A DNA stretch of 12,521 nucleotides from CALIZF01 sp046292445 (GTDB lineage Bacteria; Pseudomonadota; Alphaproteobacteria; Rhodobacterales; Rhodobacteraceae). This document shows positions 1 through 7,161 of the stretch, in pieces. Where the stretch lies: positions 1-12,521 of the forward strand of contig JBKBQT010000051.1 of the NCBI GenBank assembly GCA_046292445.1, read 5' to 3'. The notes below the pieces were generated by a model, which was given only the letters and a program-made list of their open reading frames with translations, made no database searches and was not told the DNA's origin. How positions within the stretch are numbered: the first letter of the stretch is position 1; every line of letters begins with the position of its first letter. The position numbers and the translations under genes are program-made.

Positions 1-11
1 GGAGATTGCCC

Positions 12-980
12 ATGCCTGACATCACCCCCGACGCCATCACCGGCGTGGTCGGCATCCTGCCGACCCCCTCGACCCCCGATGCGGGCCACTGGTCCTGCGC
101 GATGTCGGTGGACCTCGAGTCCACCGCGGCGATGACGGCGATGATCGCCGGGGCCGGCATCACCATCCTGATGGCGGGCGGCAGTTTCGGCGAGGGGCCG
201 TCGCTGACGGATGACGAACATGTCGCCTTTGCCGGCTGCGTGGCCGACACGCTGGCCGGGCGCGGGCTGTTCTTTGCCGGGGCGACGACGCAGAACACCC
301 GCGACACCATCGCCCGCGCCCGCCGCCTGATCGATGCGGGCGCGGATGGGCTGTTCCTCGGCCGGCCCTACTGGATGGCGCTGGACCAGGCGGGGATCGT
401 GCGGTTCTACCGCGACGTGGCCGAGGCGCTGCCGGATGTGCCGGTGATCGTCTATGACAACCCCTTTGCCTTCAAGTCGCGGATCGAGAGCGACACCTAT
501 GCCGCGCTGAGCGCGATCCCCCAGATCGTCGCGACCAAGCACATCGGCGGCCCGAGCCTTGCGGCCGACATGGCGGCGGCGGGGGGCCGCATGCGTGTGC
601 TGCCGATCGATGCGCAATGGCCGGCGCTGGCGCGGCTGCACCCGGACCTTGCGCGCGCCTGCTGGACGGGCAACTGCGCTGACGGGCCCGAGCCGCTCGT
701 GGCGCTGGCCGCCGCGGTGGCGGCGGGCGATCTGGACCGGGCCGAGGTGATCGCCGCGCGCATGGCCTGGGCGCAGGCCCCGATGTTCCCGGGCGGCAAG
801 CTCGAGAATTTCGTGGACTACAACATCCCCATCGCGCACGGCCGCCTGCAGGGCTCGGGCCTCGTGCGCACCGGCCCGCCGCGGCCGCCCTATACGCTGG
901 CGCCCGAAGGCCACTGGGAGGGCGGGCGCGAGACGGGGCGCCGCTGGGCCAGCCTGCGCGCCGAGTTTCCGCTGCCCTGA
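12..980 (+). CDS. NahE/PhdJ-like hydratase-aldolase (DHDPS/NAL superfamily)
   Basis: Predicted cytoplasmic class I aldolase of 322 aa. Members of the NahE/PhdJ subgroup hydrate and retro-aldol cleave arylidene-pyruvates to an aromatic aldehyde plus pyruvate. Visible marks are the N-terminal PTPSTPD stretch, GSFGE near 57-61 (the pyruvate carboxylate loop of the superfamily), FFAGATT followed by NTRDTI, Tyr148 in VIVYDNP, the Schiff-base Lys176 in ATKH, Asn271 in DYNI, and a C-terminal RPPY at 291-294. By eye the Tyr-NP-AFK, Lys, YNI and RPPY blocks match my memory of naphthalene NahE better than DapA, NanA or KDG aldolases. I chose ATG at 12 over the in-frame TTG at 6 because GGAGA at 1-5 sits six bases before it. 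The gene is convergent with the Mo hydroxylase operon, with 26 bp between stops; its own upstream operon is outside the window. Superfamily is secure, subgroup likely, substrate unknown. Confidence 0.85.
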   Translation: MPDITPDAITGVVGILPTPSTPDAGHWSCAMSVDLESTAAMTAMIAGAGITILMAGGSFGEGPSLTDDEHVAFAGCVADTLAGRGLFFAGATTQNTRDTIARARRLIDAGADGLFLGRPYWMALDQAGIVRFYRDVAEALPDVPVIVYDNPFAFKSRIESDTYAALSAIPQIVATKHIGGPSLAADMAAAGGRMRVLPIDAQWPALARLHPDLARACWTGNCADGPEPLVALAAAVAAGDLDRAEVIAARMAWAQAPMFPGGKLENFVDYNIPIAHGRLQGSGLVRTGPPRPPYTLAPEGHWEGGRETGRRWASLRAEFPLP

Positions 981-1006
981 GGCTTCGCGGCGCGCGCGTC
1001 CCTGCG

Positions 1007-3262
1007 TCAGTCGTCTACGGCGCCGCGCGCCGCCAGCGCCGCCAGCACCCGGTCGGGCGACAGCGGCAGCGCGGTGATCCGCACCCCTGCGGCATCGTCG
1101 ATCGCATTGGCGATGGCCGCCGCCACTGGCAGGATCGCGCCCTCGCCCACCCCCTTCGCCCCGCCGGGCCCGGGGCCGAGGCCCTGCGCATGGGCGAGGC
1201 TGCGGAAATCCGCGGGGAGGTCCTCGGCCATGGGCATGCGGTAGCGCAGCGGGTCGATGTTCACGAGCGTCCCGCCATCCCACAGCATCCGCTCGAACAA
1301 GGCCTGCCCGAGGCCCATCAGCGCCCCGCCCTCGTCCTGCCCGCGCACCACGTCCGGGGCGAGCGCATGGCCGGCGTCCGAGGCGACGATCAGGCGGTGG
1401 ACCGTGACGCGCCCCGTGCCCTCATCCACCGAAACCTCGGCCCCGGCGACCGAGACTTCCCAGAACGGGCAGGGCGATCCCATCGGGGCGGCGGGGTCAT
1501 TGGGCTGTTTCCAGAACCCTTCGGCAGTGAACTCGAACCCCGTGCCGCCGAAATGGCGCAGGATCATCGGTGCCAGGGGGCGGCGTTCGTTGCCATGGGC
1601 GACGGCCCAATCGACCAGCACCAGATCCGATGCCGGCAGCCCGAGCCGCGCGGCGGCAAATTCCAGCACCTGATCGCGCAGGCCCTCGGCCGCCGCCTGC
1701 ACCGCCCGCCCCATCACCGCCACCCCGGACGAGGCATTGGTGCCCTGATCGAACGGCGTATGGCGGGTGTCGATGGGCGCGACCGTCACCCGCCCCGGAT
1801 CGCAGCCGAGCACGCCCGCGACCACCGCCGCCATCGCCGTCTGCGCGCCCTGCCCCATCTCGACCGACCCGCAGGCAAGCCAGACATCCCCCGCCGCATT
1901 TGCCTTCACCCGCGCCTGTGCCGGCTTGTTCACCCCGCCGCCGTCCTTGAAGCCGATCGCAAGGCCCAGCCCCCGGCCGGGCGCACGCGAGCGCCCCATC
2001 GCGTCGGCCACGAGATCCATCACCGCCGCCACATCGCTGTCGAGCGGCGTGTCGCCCGGCGCATAGGCCTCGCCGGGGGCCAGCAGGTTCTGCCGCCGCA
2101 GGTCGAGGGGATCGCGCCCGAGGCGGCGGGCGATCATGTCGATCTGGCTCTCGCCGGCCCATGTCACCTGCGTTCCGCCGAAACCCCGGAACGGGCCGGC
2201 CGGGGCGGTGTTCGTCATCACGCAGGCCGCCGCCGCTTGCACATGCGCCCAGCGATAGGGCCCCGCCGCGCGATAGGCCGCGCGTTCGGCCACCAGCGGC
2301 GAGCCATCGGCGTAGGCGCCCGCGTCGAGCAGCACCTCGGCCGACCGCGCGACGAGCGTGCCGTCGGCCATCGCGCCCGTGCGCAGGCGGATCGTTGCGG
2401 CATGCTGGGTGTTGGTGAGGAACCCCTCCTCCATCGTCAGGCAGAGGCGCACCGGCCGGCCGGTCACCTGCGCGAGCAGCGCGGCGAGCGGCTCGGTCTT
2501 GCAATTGTTCTTGGCGCCGAAGCCGCCGCCGACGAAGGGCACCCGCACCGCGATGCGGGTTTCGGGGATGCCGAAGATGCGCCCCAGCTCGCGGCGCAGG
2601 GGAAAGGGGTTCTGGTTCGATGTCTCGATCTCGAGCAGGCCGTCGGCATGCCAGCGCGCAAGGCACACGAAGGGTTCCAGATGCGCATGGGTCATGCGCG
2701 GGAAGCTGAACCGGTCCTCCCAGACGTGGTCGCAGGCGGCGAAGGCGTCGGGGGCGCCGCGGGTGTAGGTGAAATCGAAACAGACGTTGGGCACCGGGCG
2801 CAACCGCCCCGCGGCGCCCGCGCCATAGGCCGGGACGATGCCGAAAGGCGCCTCGGGAAAGAGCGCTGGCGCATCCGGGGCCAGCGCCGCCGCAATGTCG
2901 GGCACGGCGGGCAGGTCGGCATAGGTCACGCGGATCAGGCGCAGGGCGGCAAGCGCCGCCGCCTCGGTCTCGGCGGCGACGGCGGCGACCGGATCGCCGC
3001 GATAGCGGACGTGATCGGTCAGGATCGGCTGATCCTTGATGTAATATCCGTAGACCGGCATCGGCACGGGCGCGAGATCGAAGGCGGTGAGCACCGCATG
3101 CACCCCCGGCACCGCCCGCGCCGCCGCCGCATCGACCGCGATCACCCGCGCATGCACCCGCCCGGACCGCAGCAGCTTGGCGTGCAGCATGCCCGGCGCC
3201 GCGGCATCGACGGTATAGCGCGCGGTCCCGGCGACCTTGGCGGCGGCATCGGCACGGATCAT
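1007..3262 (-). CDS. Molybdenum hydroxylase, large Mo-cofactor subunit (xanthine dehydrogenase/CoxL family)
   Basis: Catalytic subunit, 751 aa, normal length for the family. It should bind molybdopterin cytosine dinucleotide and hydroxylate a heterocycle or oxidise an aldehyde, passing electrons to the Fe-S subunit. An N-terminal a/b hammerhead domain (about 1-120) precedes the Mo-binding domains. GGGFGAK ends at Lys251, FRGFGG carries Arg359, a VEMGQG loop follows, and GAKGVGE gives the catalytic Glu707 that is universal in the family. The CO dehydrogenase form I loop (AYxCSFR) is absent, so this is not a true CoxL. The residue after GGFGAK is Asn252, where xanthine dehydrogenases have Glu (E802 in the bovine enzyme, from memory), so xanthine is an unlikely substrate. 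The ATG at 3262 overlaps the stop of the 2Fe-2S gene (ATGA). The frame stays open upstream to 3979, but that extension is the Fe-S gene read in another frame. No XdhC/CoxD-like maturation gene is in the window. Confidence 0.92.
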   Translation of the reverse strand: MIRADAAAKVAGTARYTVDAAAPGMLHAKLLRSGRVHARVIAVDAAAARAVPGVHAVLTAFDLAPVPMPVYGYYIKDQPILTDHVRYRGDPVAAVAAETEAAALAALRLIRVTYADLPAVPDIAAALAPDAPALFPEAPFGIVPAYGAGAAGRLRPVPNVCFDFTYTRGAPDAFAACDHVWEDRFSFPRMTHAHLEPFVCLARWHADGLLEIETSNQNPFPLRRELGRIFGIPETRIAVRVPFVGGGFGAKNNCKTEPLAALLAQVTGRPVRLCLTMEEGFLTNTQHAATIRLRTGAMADGTLVARSAEVLLDAGAYADGSPLVAERAAYRAAGPYRWAHVQAAAACVMTNTAPAGPFRGFGGTQVTWAGESQIDMIARRLGRDPLDLRRQNLLAPGEAYAPGDTPLDSDVAAVMDLVADAMGRSRAPGRGLGLAIGFKDGGGVNKPAQARVKANAAGDVWLACGSVEMGQGAQTAMAAVVAGVLGCDPGRVTVAPIDTRHTPFDQGTNASSGVAVMGRAVQAAAEGLRDQVLEFAAARLGLPASDLVLVDWAVAHGNERRPLAPMILRHFGGTGFEFTAEGFWKQPNDPAAPMGSPCPFWEVSVAGAEVSVDEGTGRVTVHRLIVASDAGHALAPDVVRGQDEGGALMGLGQALFERMLWDGGTLVNIDPLRYRMPMAEDLPADFRSLAHAQGLGPGPGGAKGVGEGAILPVAAAIANAIDDAAGVRITALPLSPDRVLAALAARGAVDD

Positions 3263-3735
3263 GCGCGCGCCGCCCGGATCGCAGCAGCGGCGGCCAGCAC
3301 CGCCTCTTCGATCACCGCATAGCCGGTGCAGCGGCAGAGGTTCGACGACAACCAGTCGCGCACCGTCGCGCGGCAGGGGTCCGGGTCGGCGCGCAGCAGC
3401 GCGGTGGCGAGCAGGATCATCCCCGGCGTGCAATAGCCGCACTGGAACGCGCTCACCGCGGCAAAGGCAGCCTGCACGGGGCTGGCGCCGCCAAGGCCCT
3501 CGATGGTCTCGACAATCGCCCCCTCGACTTCCCAGGCGAAGGTCGAGCAGGCGGCGCGGGGCTCGCCGTCCACCAGAACCGTGCAGGCACCGCAGAGACC
3601 GCGGCCGCAGGCCACGCGGGCGCCGTGGAGGCCGAAGGTTTCGGTCAGCAGGTCGGAAAGGACGCGGCTGGTCGGAACCTCGATGGTTTGCGAACGCGCG
3701 TTCAGTGTGAACCGGAGCGGGACGGGGGCGGTCAT
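3259..3735 (-). CDS. Molybdenum hydroxylase, small 2Fe-2S subunit (CoxS/XdhA-N type)
   Basis: Electron-transfer subunit, 158 aa, typical length. The N-terminal plant-ferredoxin-like domain has Cys43, Cys48, Cys51 and Cys63 (CGRGLCGAC then AACS). The C-terminal helical domain has Cys99 and Cys102 (QCGYCTPGM) and Cys134 and Cys136 (CRCTGY). All eight ligands for two [2Fe-2S] clusters are present. It should pass electrons from the Mo centre to FAD in an LMS heterotrimer or its dimer. It is the middle gene: its ATG overlaps the stop of the FAD gene by 4 bp (ATGA, 3732-3735), and its stop overlaps the start of the Mo gene in the same way (3259-3262). This implies translational coupling and equimolar synthesis. 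No signal peptide is seen, so the complex is probably cytoplasmic. Confidence 0.96.
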   Translation of the reverse strand: MTAPVPLRFTLNARSQTIEVPTSRVLSDLLTETFGLHGARVACGRGLCGACTVLVDGEPRAACSTFAWEVEGAIVETIEGLGGASPVQAAFAAVSAFQCGYCTPGMILLATALLRADPDPCRATVRDWLSSNLCRCTGYAVIEEAVLAAAAAIRAARA

Positions 3736-4541
3736 GCACCGAACCTCGCGAGATGCCGCGCCAGCATCGCCGCCCCCGCGCGGACGAGGAAGGCGCGCGA
3801 TGCCGCCGGGTCTGCATAGTCGGCCGGCAGGGCGGCGAGCACCGCCGGCGGATCGGCGGGCAGCGGCACGGGCGCCGACCAGGGCACAAGATATTCTGTG
3901 GCCAGCGCCACGCGCGCGCCGGTGTCGCGCAGGCAGGTGGCAAGCGTGGCGAGCGGGCGCAGGCCCCGGTCATAGGCAAGCCGCGGCCGCCCGGCGAGCG
4001 GCACGGCGACCGACACCAGCAGGGGGTGGGAGTCGGGGGCGGCCGACCACAGGTCGGCCACCCGCAAGGTCATCTGCCCATCCGGCCCGGCCAGCGTCGC
4101 CGAGGCGTCGAGCGCCGCCAGCAGGATGGCGAGTTCATAGCGCGTCTGCCGCGCCATCAGGTTGCCGCCCAGCGTCGCCTGACCCCGGATGCGCCGGGTA
4201 GCGATGCGCGCCCAGGCCGCGGCAAGGCCCGGCACCGCGTCCAGCGCGGGATGCCCGGCGGCCGCGGCATGGGTCACACCGGCGCCGATCACGAGGGTGT
4301 CCCCCGTGCGTGTGACGGCGCGCAGTTCGGCGACCCGCGACAGGGCGACGAGCGCCGCAGGCTGCCAGCCCTCGCGCAGGCGGGCGAAGAGATCGGTCCC
4401 GCCGGCATGGAAAACGGCCGGGCGCGGTGCGGCGGCAAACGCCGCCACCGCCTCGGCCACTGTGTTCGGCCGGAAAAGCGCGAAGGGGCTCAGCGCCGAC
4501 TGGGTTGCAGCGATCAGATCGCCCGACGCGGTCGTTTCCAA
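3732..4541 (-). CDS. Molybdenum hydroxylase, FAD-binding middle subunit (CoxM type)
   Basis: FAD subunit of the Mo hydroxylase, 269 aa, expected to take electrons from the 2Fe-2S subunit and pass them to an acceptor. Visible motifs are the FRPNTVAEA start of the FAD domain, AGGTDL at 46-51 and ATLGGN at 122-127, both FAD pyrophosphate/isoalloxazine contacts in this family; a CoxM-type C-terminal domain follows from about residue 170. The start is unusual. The frame is open to 4925, but the first sensible start is TTG at 4541, five bases after GGAAGGA (4547-4553), and it puts the FAD domain at the right distance from the N terminus. No ATG or GTG fits as well. It is the first gene of the operon FAD - FeS - Mo. 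The C-terminal domain is a little short for the family; I see no frameshift. Confidence 0.9.
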   Translation of the reverse strand: METTASGDLIAATQSALSPFALFRPNTVAEAVAAFAAAPRPAVFHAGGTDLFARLREGWQPAALVALSRVAELRAVTRTGDTLVIGAGVTHAAAAGHPALDAVPGLAAAWARIATRRIRGQATLGGNLMARQTRYELAILLAALDASATLAGPDGQMTLRVADLWSAAPDSHPLLVSVAVPLAGRPRLAYDRGLRPLATLATCLRDTGARVALATEYLVPWSAPVPLPADPPAVLAALPADYADPAASRAFLVRAGAAMLARHLARFGA

Positions 4542-4546
4542 ATCCG

Positions 4547-4553
4547 TCCTTCC
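4547..4553 (-). promoter_or_regulatory. Shine-Dalgarno deciding the TTG start of the FAD subunit
   Basis: Read on the minus strand this is GGAAGGA, ending five bases before TTG at 4541. It is the only strong purine-rich site near the beginning of the conserved FAD domain and is the main reason for choosing a TTG start. Confidence 0.6.
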
Positions 4554-4572
4554 GTTCGGCGTGTGCGCTCCG

Positions 4573-4601
4573 GTTTGACCACGCCCCCCACGGCAGGGCA
4601 A
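4573..4601 (-). promoter_or_regulatory. Possible sigma-70 promoter of the Mo hydroxylase operon
   Basis: On the minus strand TTGCCC (4601-4596) and TCAAAC (4578-4573) are separated by 17 bp. The -35 matches TTGACA in four of six positions, the -10 matches TATAAT in only three. Transcription would start near 4566 and leave a leader of about 25 bases before the TTG, with the ribosome binding site at a sensible place. The match is weak in such GC-rich DNA, so this is a suggestion only. Confidence 0.25.
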
Positions 4602-4660
4602 GCGCCACATGCCGCCGGGGCCGTGCGGAGCGGCGATTCGCGCGGGCCGGTGCGGCCGCC

Positions 4661-4674
4661 CCAACCGTTGGTTG
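4661..4674. promoter_or_regulatory. Odd palindrome CCAAC-C-GTTGG, candidate operator
   Basis: CCAAC (4661-4665) and GTTGG (4667-4671) form a perfect palindrome around one central base. It overlaps a second dyad, CAACC (4662-4666) with GGTTG (4670-4674). Symmetry of this size in the middle of a divergent promoter region fits a dimeric repressor or activator site. No regulator gene is in the window, so the factor cannot be named. Confidence 0.35.
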
Positions 4675-4677
4675 ATC

Positions 4678-4720
4678 GCGGTGCCGGCATCGCTGCGAAT
4701 GGTGCCGCAACCGGCACCGC
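4678..4720. repeat. 10 bp inverted repeat with nested hairpin (GGTGCCG half-sites)
   Basis: GCGGTGCCGG (4678-4687) and CCGGCACCGC (4711-4720) are exact reverse complements 23 bp apart. Inside, GGTGCCG recurs at 4701-4707 and pairs with CGGCACC at 4712-4718 around a four-base loop. So there are two direct copies of GGTGCCG 21 bp apart (two helical turns) and one inverted copy; a near copy, GGTGCGG, lies 31 bp further left at 4649-4655. It could be a multi-site operator or an mRNA hairpin on either strand. GC-rich background makes some of this cheap, but a 10 bp exact match is not trivial. Confidence 0.4.
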
Positions 4721-4870
4721 AGGGGCGAAGCGGCATGCGCCTCGCGGCGATGTGGCGGCGCGTGGGGCGAGGGGGGCGGAATCTTCTTTGCGCATCGGCC
4801 GGGGGCTGTAAACATGCGGGCGCGTCGGTTGTGGTGTGCGGCCCGTTCCGCCCCTGGCAAGGCGCCAACA

Positions 4871-4875
4871 GGGAG
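4871..4875 (+). promoter_or_regulatory. Shine-Dalgarno of the solute-binding protein gene
   Basis: GGGAG lies six bases before ATG 4882. It decides the start against the in-frame upstream extension to 4609 and places the Tat signal at the N terminus. Confidence 0.75.
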
Positions 4876-4881
4876 ATAAAG

Positions 4882-6024
4882 ATGACCAGATACACCAACC
4901 GCCCGACGCGCCGCGGCGTCGTCAAGTCGGGCCTCTTGCTCGGGGGTGCGGCGCTGGCCGCTCCGCTCTATGTCCGCCGGTCGCTTGCCTCGTCGGGCGA
5001 GCTCAACTGGTTCACCTGGGAAGATTACGCGCCCCAGCCGCTGGTGGACAAGTTCGAGGCCGACACCGGCATCAAGCTCAACGTCACCACGTTCTCGACC
5101 AACGAGGATCAGCTCAACAAGCTGCGCGCGGCCGGTGGCGCAGGCTGGGACATCGCATCGCCCTCGATCGCCTGGGTCGCGGCGCATCTCGAGGTCGGCA
5201 ACCTTCAGGGCCTCGATTTCAGCAAGCTCAACAACCTCGGCAACGTGCCGCAGAGCTTCCTCGACGCGGCGGTGGAGCTTGAGGCGGCGCAGGGCGGCGT
5301 GTTCTACGCCATGCCCTACGACTGGGGGTCCGAGGCGATGGCCTATGACGCCAATGTGGTCAAGACCGAGTATGGCAAGCTGTCGTTCGGCGATCTCTGG
5401 GCGCCGGAATACGCCGGGCGCATGCTTGCCCGGCAGCGCTCGATCATGCTCGGCACGGGCCTCTGGATGGAGCGGACGGGCGAATTGCCTGAGGGCACGA
5501 TGCGCCGCGCCTATGCCGAAGAGGCGGCGTTCGACCTCGGCTATGGCAAGGCGGCCGAATATGTCATCGCCAACAAGAAGCAGATCGTGAACTGGTGGCG
5601 CGGCACCGCGGACACGCAATCGGGCTTCATGCAGGACGGCGCCGTGATCGGCATGACCTGGGACGGGCCCATCATGCAGATGCGCGACCAGGGCATGAAA
5701 AACATGGTCTACATGGCCCCGGTCGAGGGTGCGCTGCAATGGATGGACACGGTTGCCCTGACCAAGGGCGCGGTGAACATCGAGCAGGCCTATGCCTTCA
5801 TGGACTGGAGCCTTCAGCCCGAGGTGGGCGGGATGATGGCGGCGCTGACGGGGTACAACTCGGTCGTCACCGGGTTCGACGCCTTCGTGTCCGACAGCTT
5901 CCGCGAGAATTTCGCGCTGGCCTATCCGGGCGATGCGTTGCAGCGGCTCTGGCTGCAGGGCACCGAACGGCCGTGGTTCCTTGAGCGCCGGCAGGCGCTT
6001 GTGGACCGCATCTCGGCCGCCTGA
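4882..6024 (+). CDS. PotD-like periplasmic solute-binding protein of ABC importer, Tat signal
   Basis: Binding protein of 380 aa for the importer encoded next to it. It begins with a twin-arginine signal: TRR at 9-11 followed by GVVK, a hydrophobic stretch at 17-30, and a likely cleavage near residue 37. Tat export is usual for such proteins in Rhodobacteraceae. The mature part follows the PotD/PotF fold: LNWFTWEDY at 41-49 matches the first ligand strand of E. coli PotD, TWDG comes later, and W287-M-D289 matches PotD W255/D257. By my eye alignment PotD D168 and E171, which grip a polyamine ammonium, are Arg186 and Met189 here (after PEYAG at 175-179). The ligand therefore may not be a di- or polyamine. 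First gene of a D-A-B-C operon; 54 bp with a stem-loop separate it from the ATPase. Family assignment is sure, ligand unknown. Confidence 0.92.
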   Translation: MTRYTNRPTRRGVVKSGLLLGGAALAAPLYVRRSLASSGELNWFTWEDYAPQPLVDKFEADTGIKLNVTTFSTNEDQLNKLRAAGGAGWDIASPSIAWVAAHLEVGNLQGLDFSKLNNLGNVPQSFLDAAVELEAAQGGVFYAMPYDWGSEAMAYDANVVKTEYGKLSFGDLWAPEYAGRMLARQRSIMLGTGLWMERTGELPEGTMRRAYAEEAAFDLGYGKAAEYVIANKKQIVNWWRGTADTQSGFMQDGAVIGMTWDGPIMQMRDQGMKNMVYMAPVEGALQWMDTVALTKGAVNIEQAYAFMDWSLQPEVGGMMAALTGYNSVVTGFDAFVSDSFRENFALAYPGDALQRLWLQGTERPWFLERRQALVDRISAA

Positions 6025-6033
6025 TCCGACACC

Positions 6034-6058
6034 GGCGCCGCCCCGCACGGGCGGCGCC
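6034..6058 (+). terminator. Perfect stem-loop between binding protein and ATPase genes (attenuator or mRNA stabiliser)
   Basis: GGCGCCGCCC (6034-6043), loop CGCAC, GGGCGGCGCC (6049-6058): a perfect 10 bp GC stem, starting ten bases after the stop codon. No U-run follows (CCTCTTG), so full termination is doubtful. In binding-protein importers a hairpin here commonly protects the upstream mRNA from 3' decay or attenuates transcription, so that far more binding protein than membrane complex is made. That role is inferred from family knowledge. Confidence 0.65.
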
Positions 6059-6078
6059 CCTCTTGCCCGGAAGACCCG

Positions 6079-7161
6079 ATGCCGAACGATCTGGAGTTCG
6101 CGGGCGTCGTGAAGCGTTTTGGCGACTTCACGGCGGTGCGCGATCTGAACCTGACCATCCGCGAGGGCGAATTCTTCAGCTTCCTCGGCCCCTCGGGTTG
6201 CGGCAAGACGACGATCCTGCGGATGGTGTCGGGGTTCATCGACCCGACCGAGGGGGACATCCGCCTTGGCGGCAAGAGCCTGCGGGGGGTCGGGCCGAAC
6301 CGGCGGCCGACCGCGCTCATCTTCCAGAACCTCGCGCTGTTCCCGCTGATGACGGTGGCGGAAAACATCGCCTTCGGCCTGTCGGTGCGGGGCGCCTCCA
6401 GGGCCGAGCAGGCGGCGGTGGTGCAGCGGATGCTGGACCTCATCGCCCTGCCGGGGCTGGGCGAGCGGCGGATCGACGAATTGTCGGGCGGGCAGAAGCA
6501 GCGGGTGGCGATCGCCCGCGCGCTCGCGGTCGAGCCGCAGGTCCTGCTGCTGGACGAGCCGCTGTCGGCGCTCGATCTCAAGCTGCGCCAGCATATGCGG
6601 GCAGAACTGCGGGCGATCCAGAAGCGGACGGGCGTGACCTTCATCTACATCACCCACGATCAGGGAGAGGCGCTGGCCATGTCCGACCGGGTGGCGGTGA
6701 TGAGCCAGGGGCAGATGGAGCAATGCGGGCCATCGGCCGAGATCTACAACCGCCCGATGACCGCGTTCGTTGCCTCCTTCGTGGGCGAGAACAATGCGAT
6801 CCGGGGCCGGGTGGCCGAGACGCGGGGGGCCGAGGCGGCGGTGGACACCAGTTTCGGTCGCTTCGTCGGGCAGAACCCGCACGGCCTTGCGGCCGGAACC
6901 GAGGCCTATCTCTTCGTGCGGCCCGAAAAGCTGAAACTGACCGGCGACCAGCCGAACCGGCTGACCGCGCGGGTGAAAGGCCGGGTGTTCGAGGGAACGT
7001 CGGTGGACCTGCACCTCGACCACCCCGGCGCGCGGCCCATCCTCGTGCGGCTGCCCAACGACGACGACCTCATCGACGCCGCCGAGGGGCAGCCGCTGAC
7101 GGCCGGATTTGCCCCCGCATCGGCCACCATCCTGCCCGTGGGGGAGATGGCGCGTGACTGA
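6079..7161 (+). CDS. ABC importer ATPase, PotA-like
   Basis: ATP-hydrolysing subunit, 360 aa, on the cytoplasmic face of the importer. All nucleotide-binding motifs are present: Walker A GPSGCGKTT at 37-45, Q-loop Gln83, signature LSGGQ at 135-139, Walker B LLLDEP with Asp159/Glu160, D-loop SALD at 163-166 and switch His193 in ITHDQ. From about residue 240 follows a TOBE-type C-terminal domain (LFVRPEK, then GRVFEGTSVDLHL), as in PotA and other CUT1-like or polyamine ATPases. GGAAGA at 6069-6074 precedes the ATG. The last 8 bp overlap the start of the first permease gene, which suggests coupled translation. Function is sure; the transported compound cannot be read from this subunit. Confidence 0.96.
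   Translation: MPNDLEFAGVVKRFGDFTAVRDLNLTIREGEFFSFLGPSGCGKTTILRMVSGFIDPTEGDIRLGGKSLRGVGPNRRPTALIFQNLALFPLMTVAENIAFGLSVRGASRAEQAAVVQRMLDLIALPGLGERRIDELSGGQKQRVAIARALAVEPQVLLLDEPLSALDLKLRQHMRAELRAIQKRTGVTFIYITHDQGEALAMSDRVAVMSQGQMEQCGPSAEIYNRPMTAFVASFVGENNAIRGRVAETRGAEAAVDTSFGRFVGQNPHGLAAGTEAYLFVRPEKLKLTGDQPNRLTARVKGRVFEGTSVDLHLDHPGARPILVRLPNDDDLIDAAEGQPLTAGFAPASATILPVGEMARD

Larger units (their letters stand above)
4542..4881. promoter_or_regulatory. Divergent control region between Mo hydroxylase operon and ABC importer
   Basis: 340 bp without a convincing gene. Frames here are open only because of high GC, and their translations are low-complexity Pro/Arg/Ala with no recognisable domain. 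The region must hold the promoters of both divergent operons. Its centre (4661-4720) carries two sets of dyad symmetry, listed separately. The right end has TGTAAA at 4807-4812 as a possible -10 for the importer, but with only a poor -35 (TTCTTT at 4784-4789). That would give a leader of about 60 bases. Confidence 0.7.

Noticed and set aside
981..1006. Possible bidirectional terminator between convergent stops
   Set aside because: Only a short alternating GCGCGC tract is present; no stable stem with loop or T-run.
1190..3322. 710-codon plus-strand frame opposite the Mo subunit gene
   Set aside because: Composition is His/Arg/Gly-rich low complexity; the minus strand encodes an intact Mo hydroxylase subunit.
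3263..3979. N-terminal extension of the Mo subunit frame
   Set aside because: The extension is the 2Fe-2S gene and part of the FAD gene read in another frame. The ATGA overlap and family length support the start at 3262.
4609..4881. Upstream extension of the binding protein frame to 4609
   Set aside because: It would bury the Tat signal about 90 residues inside the protein; GGGAG before ATG 4882 marks the start.
4542..4925. N-terminal extension of the FAD subunit frame, and other open frames across the divergent region
   Set aside because: Translations are low-complexity with no conserved motif and overlap the start of the binding protein gene; TTG 4541 has the ribosome binding site.
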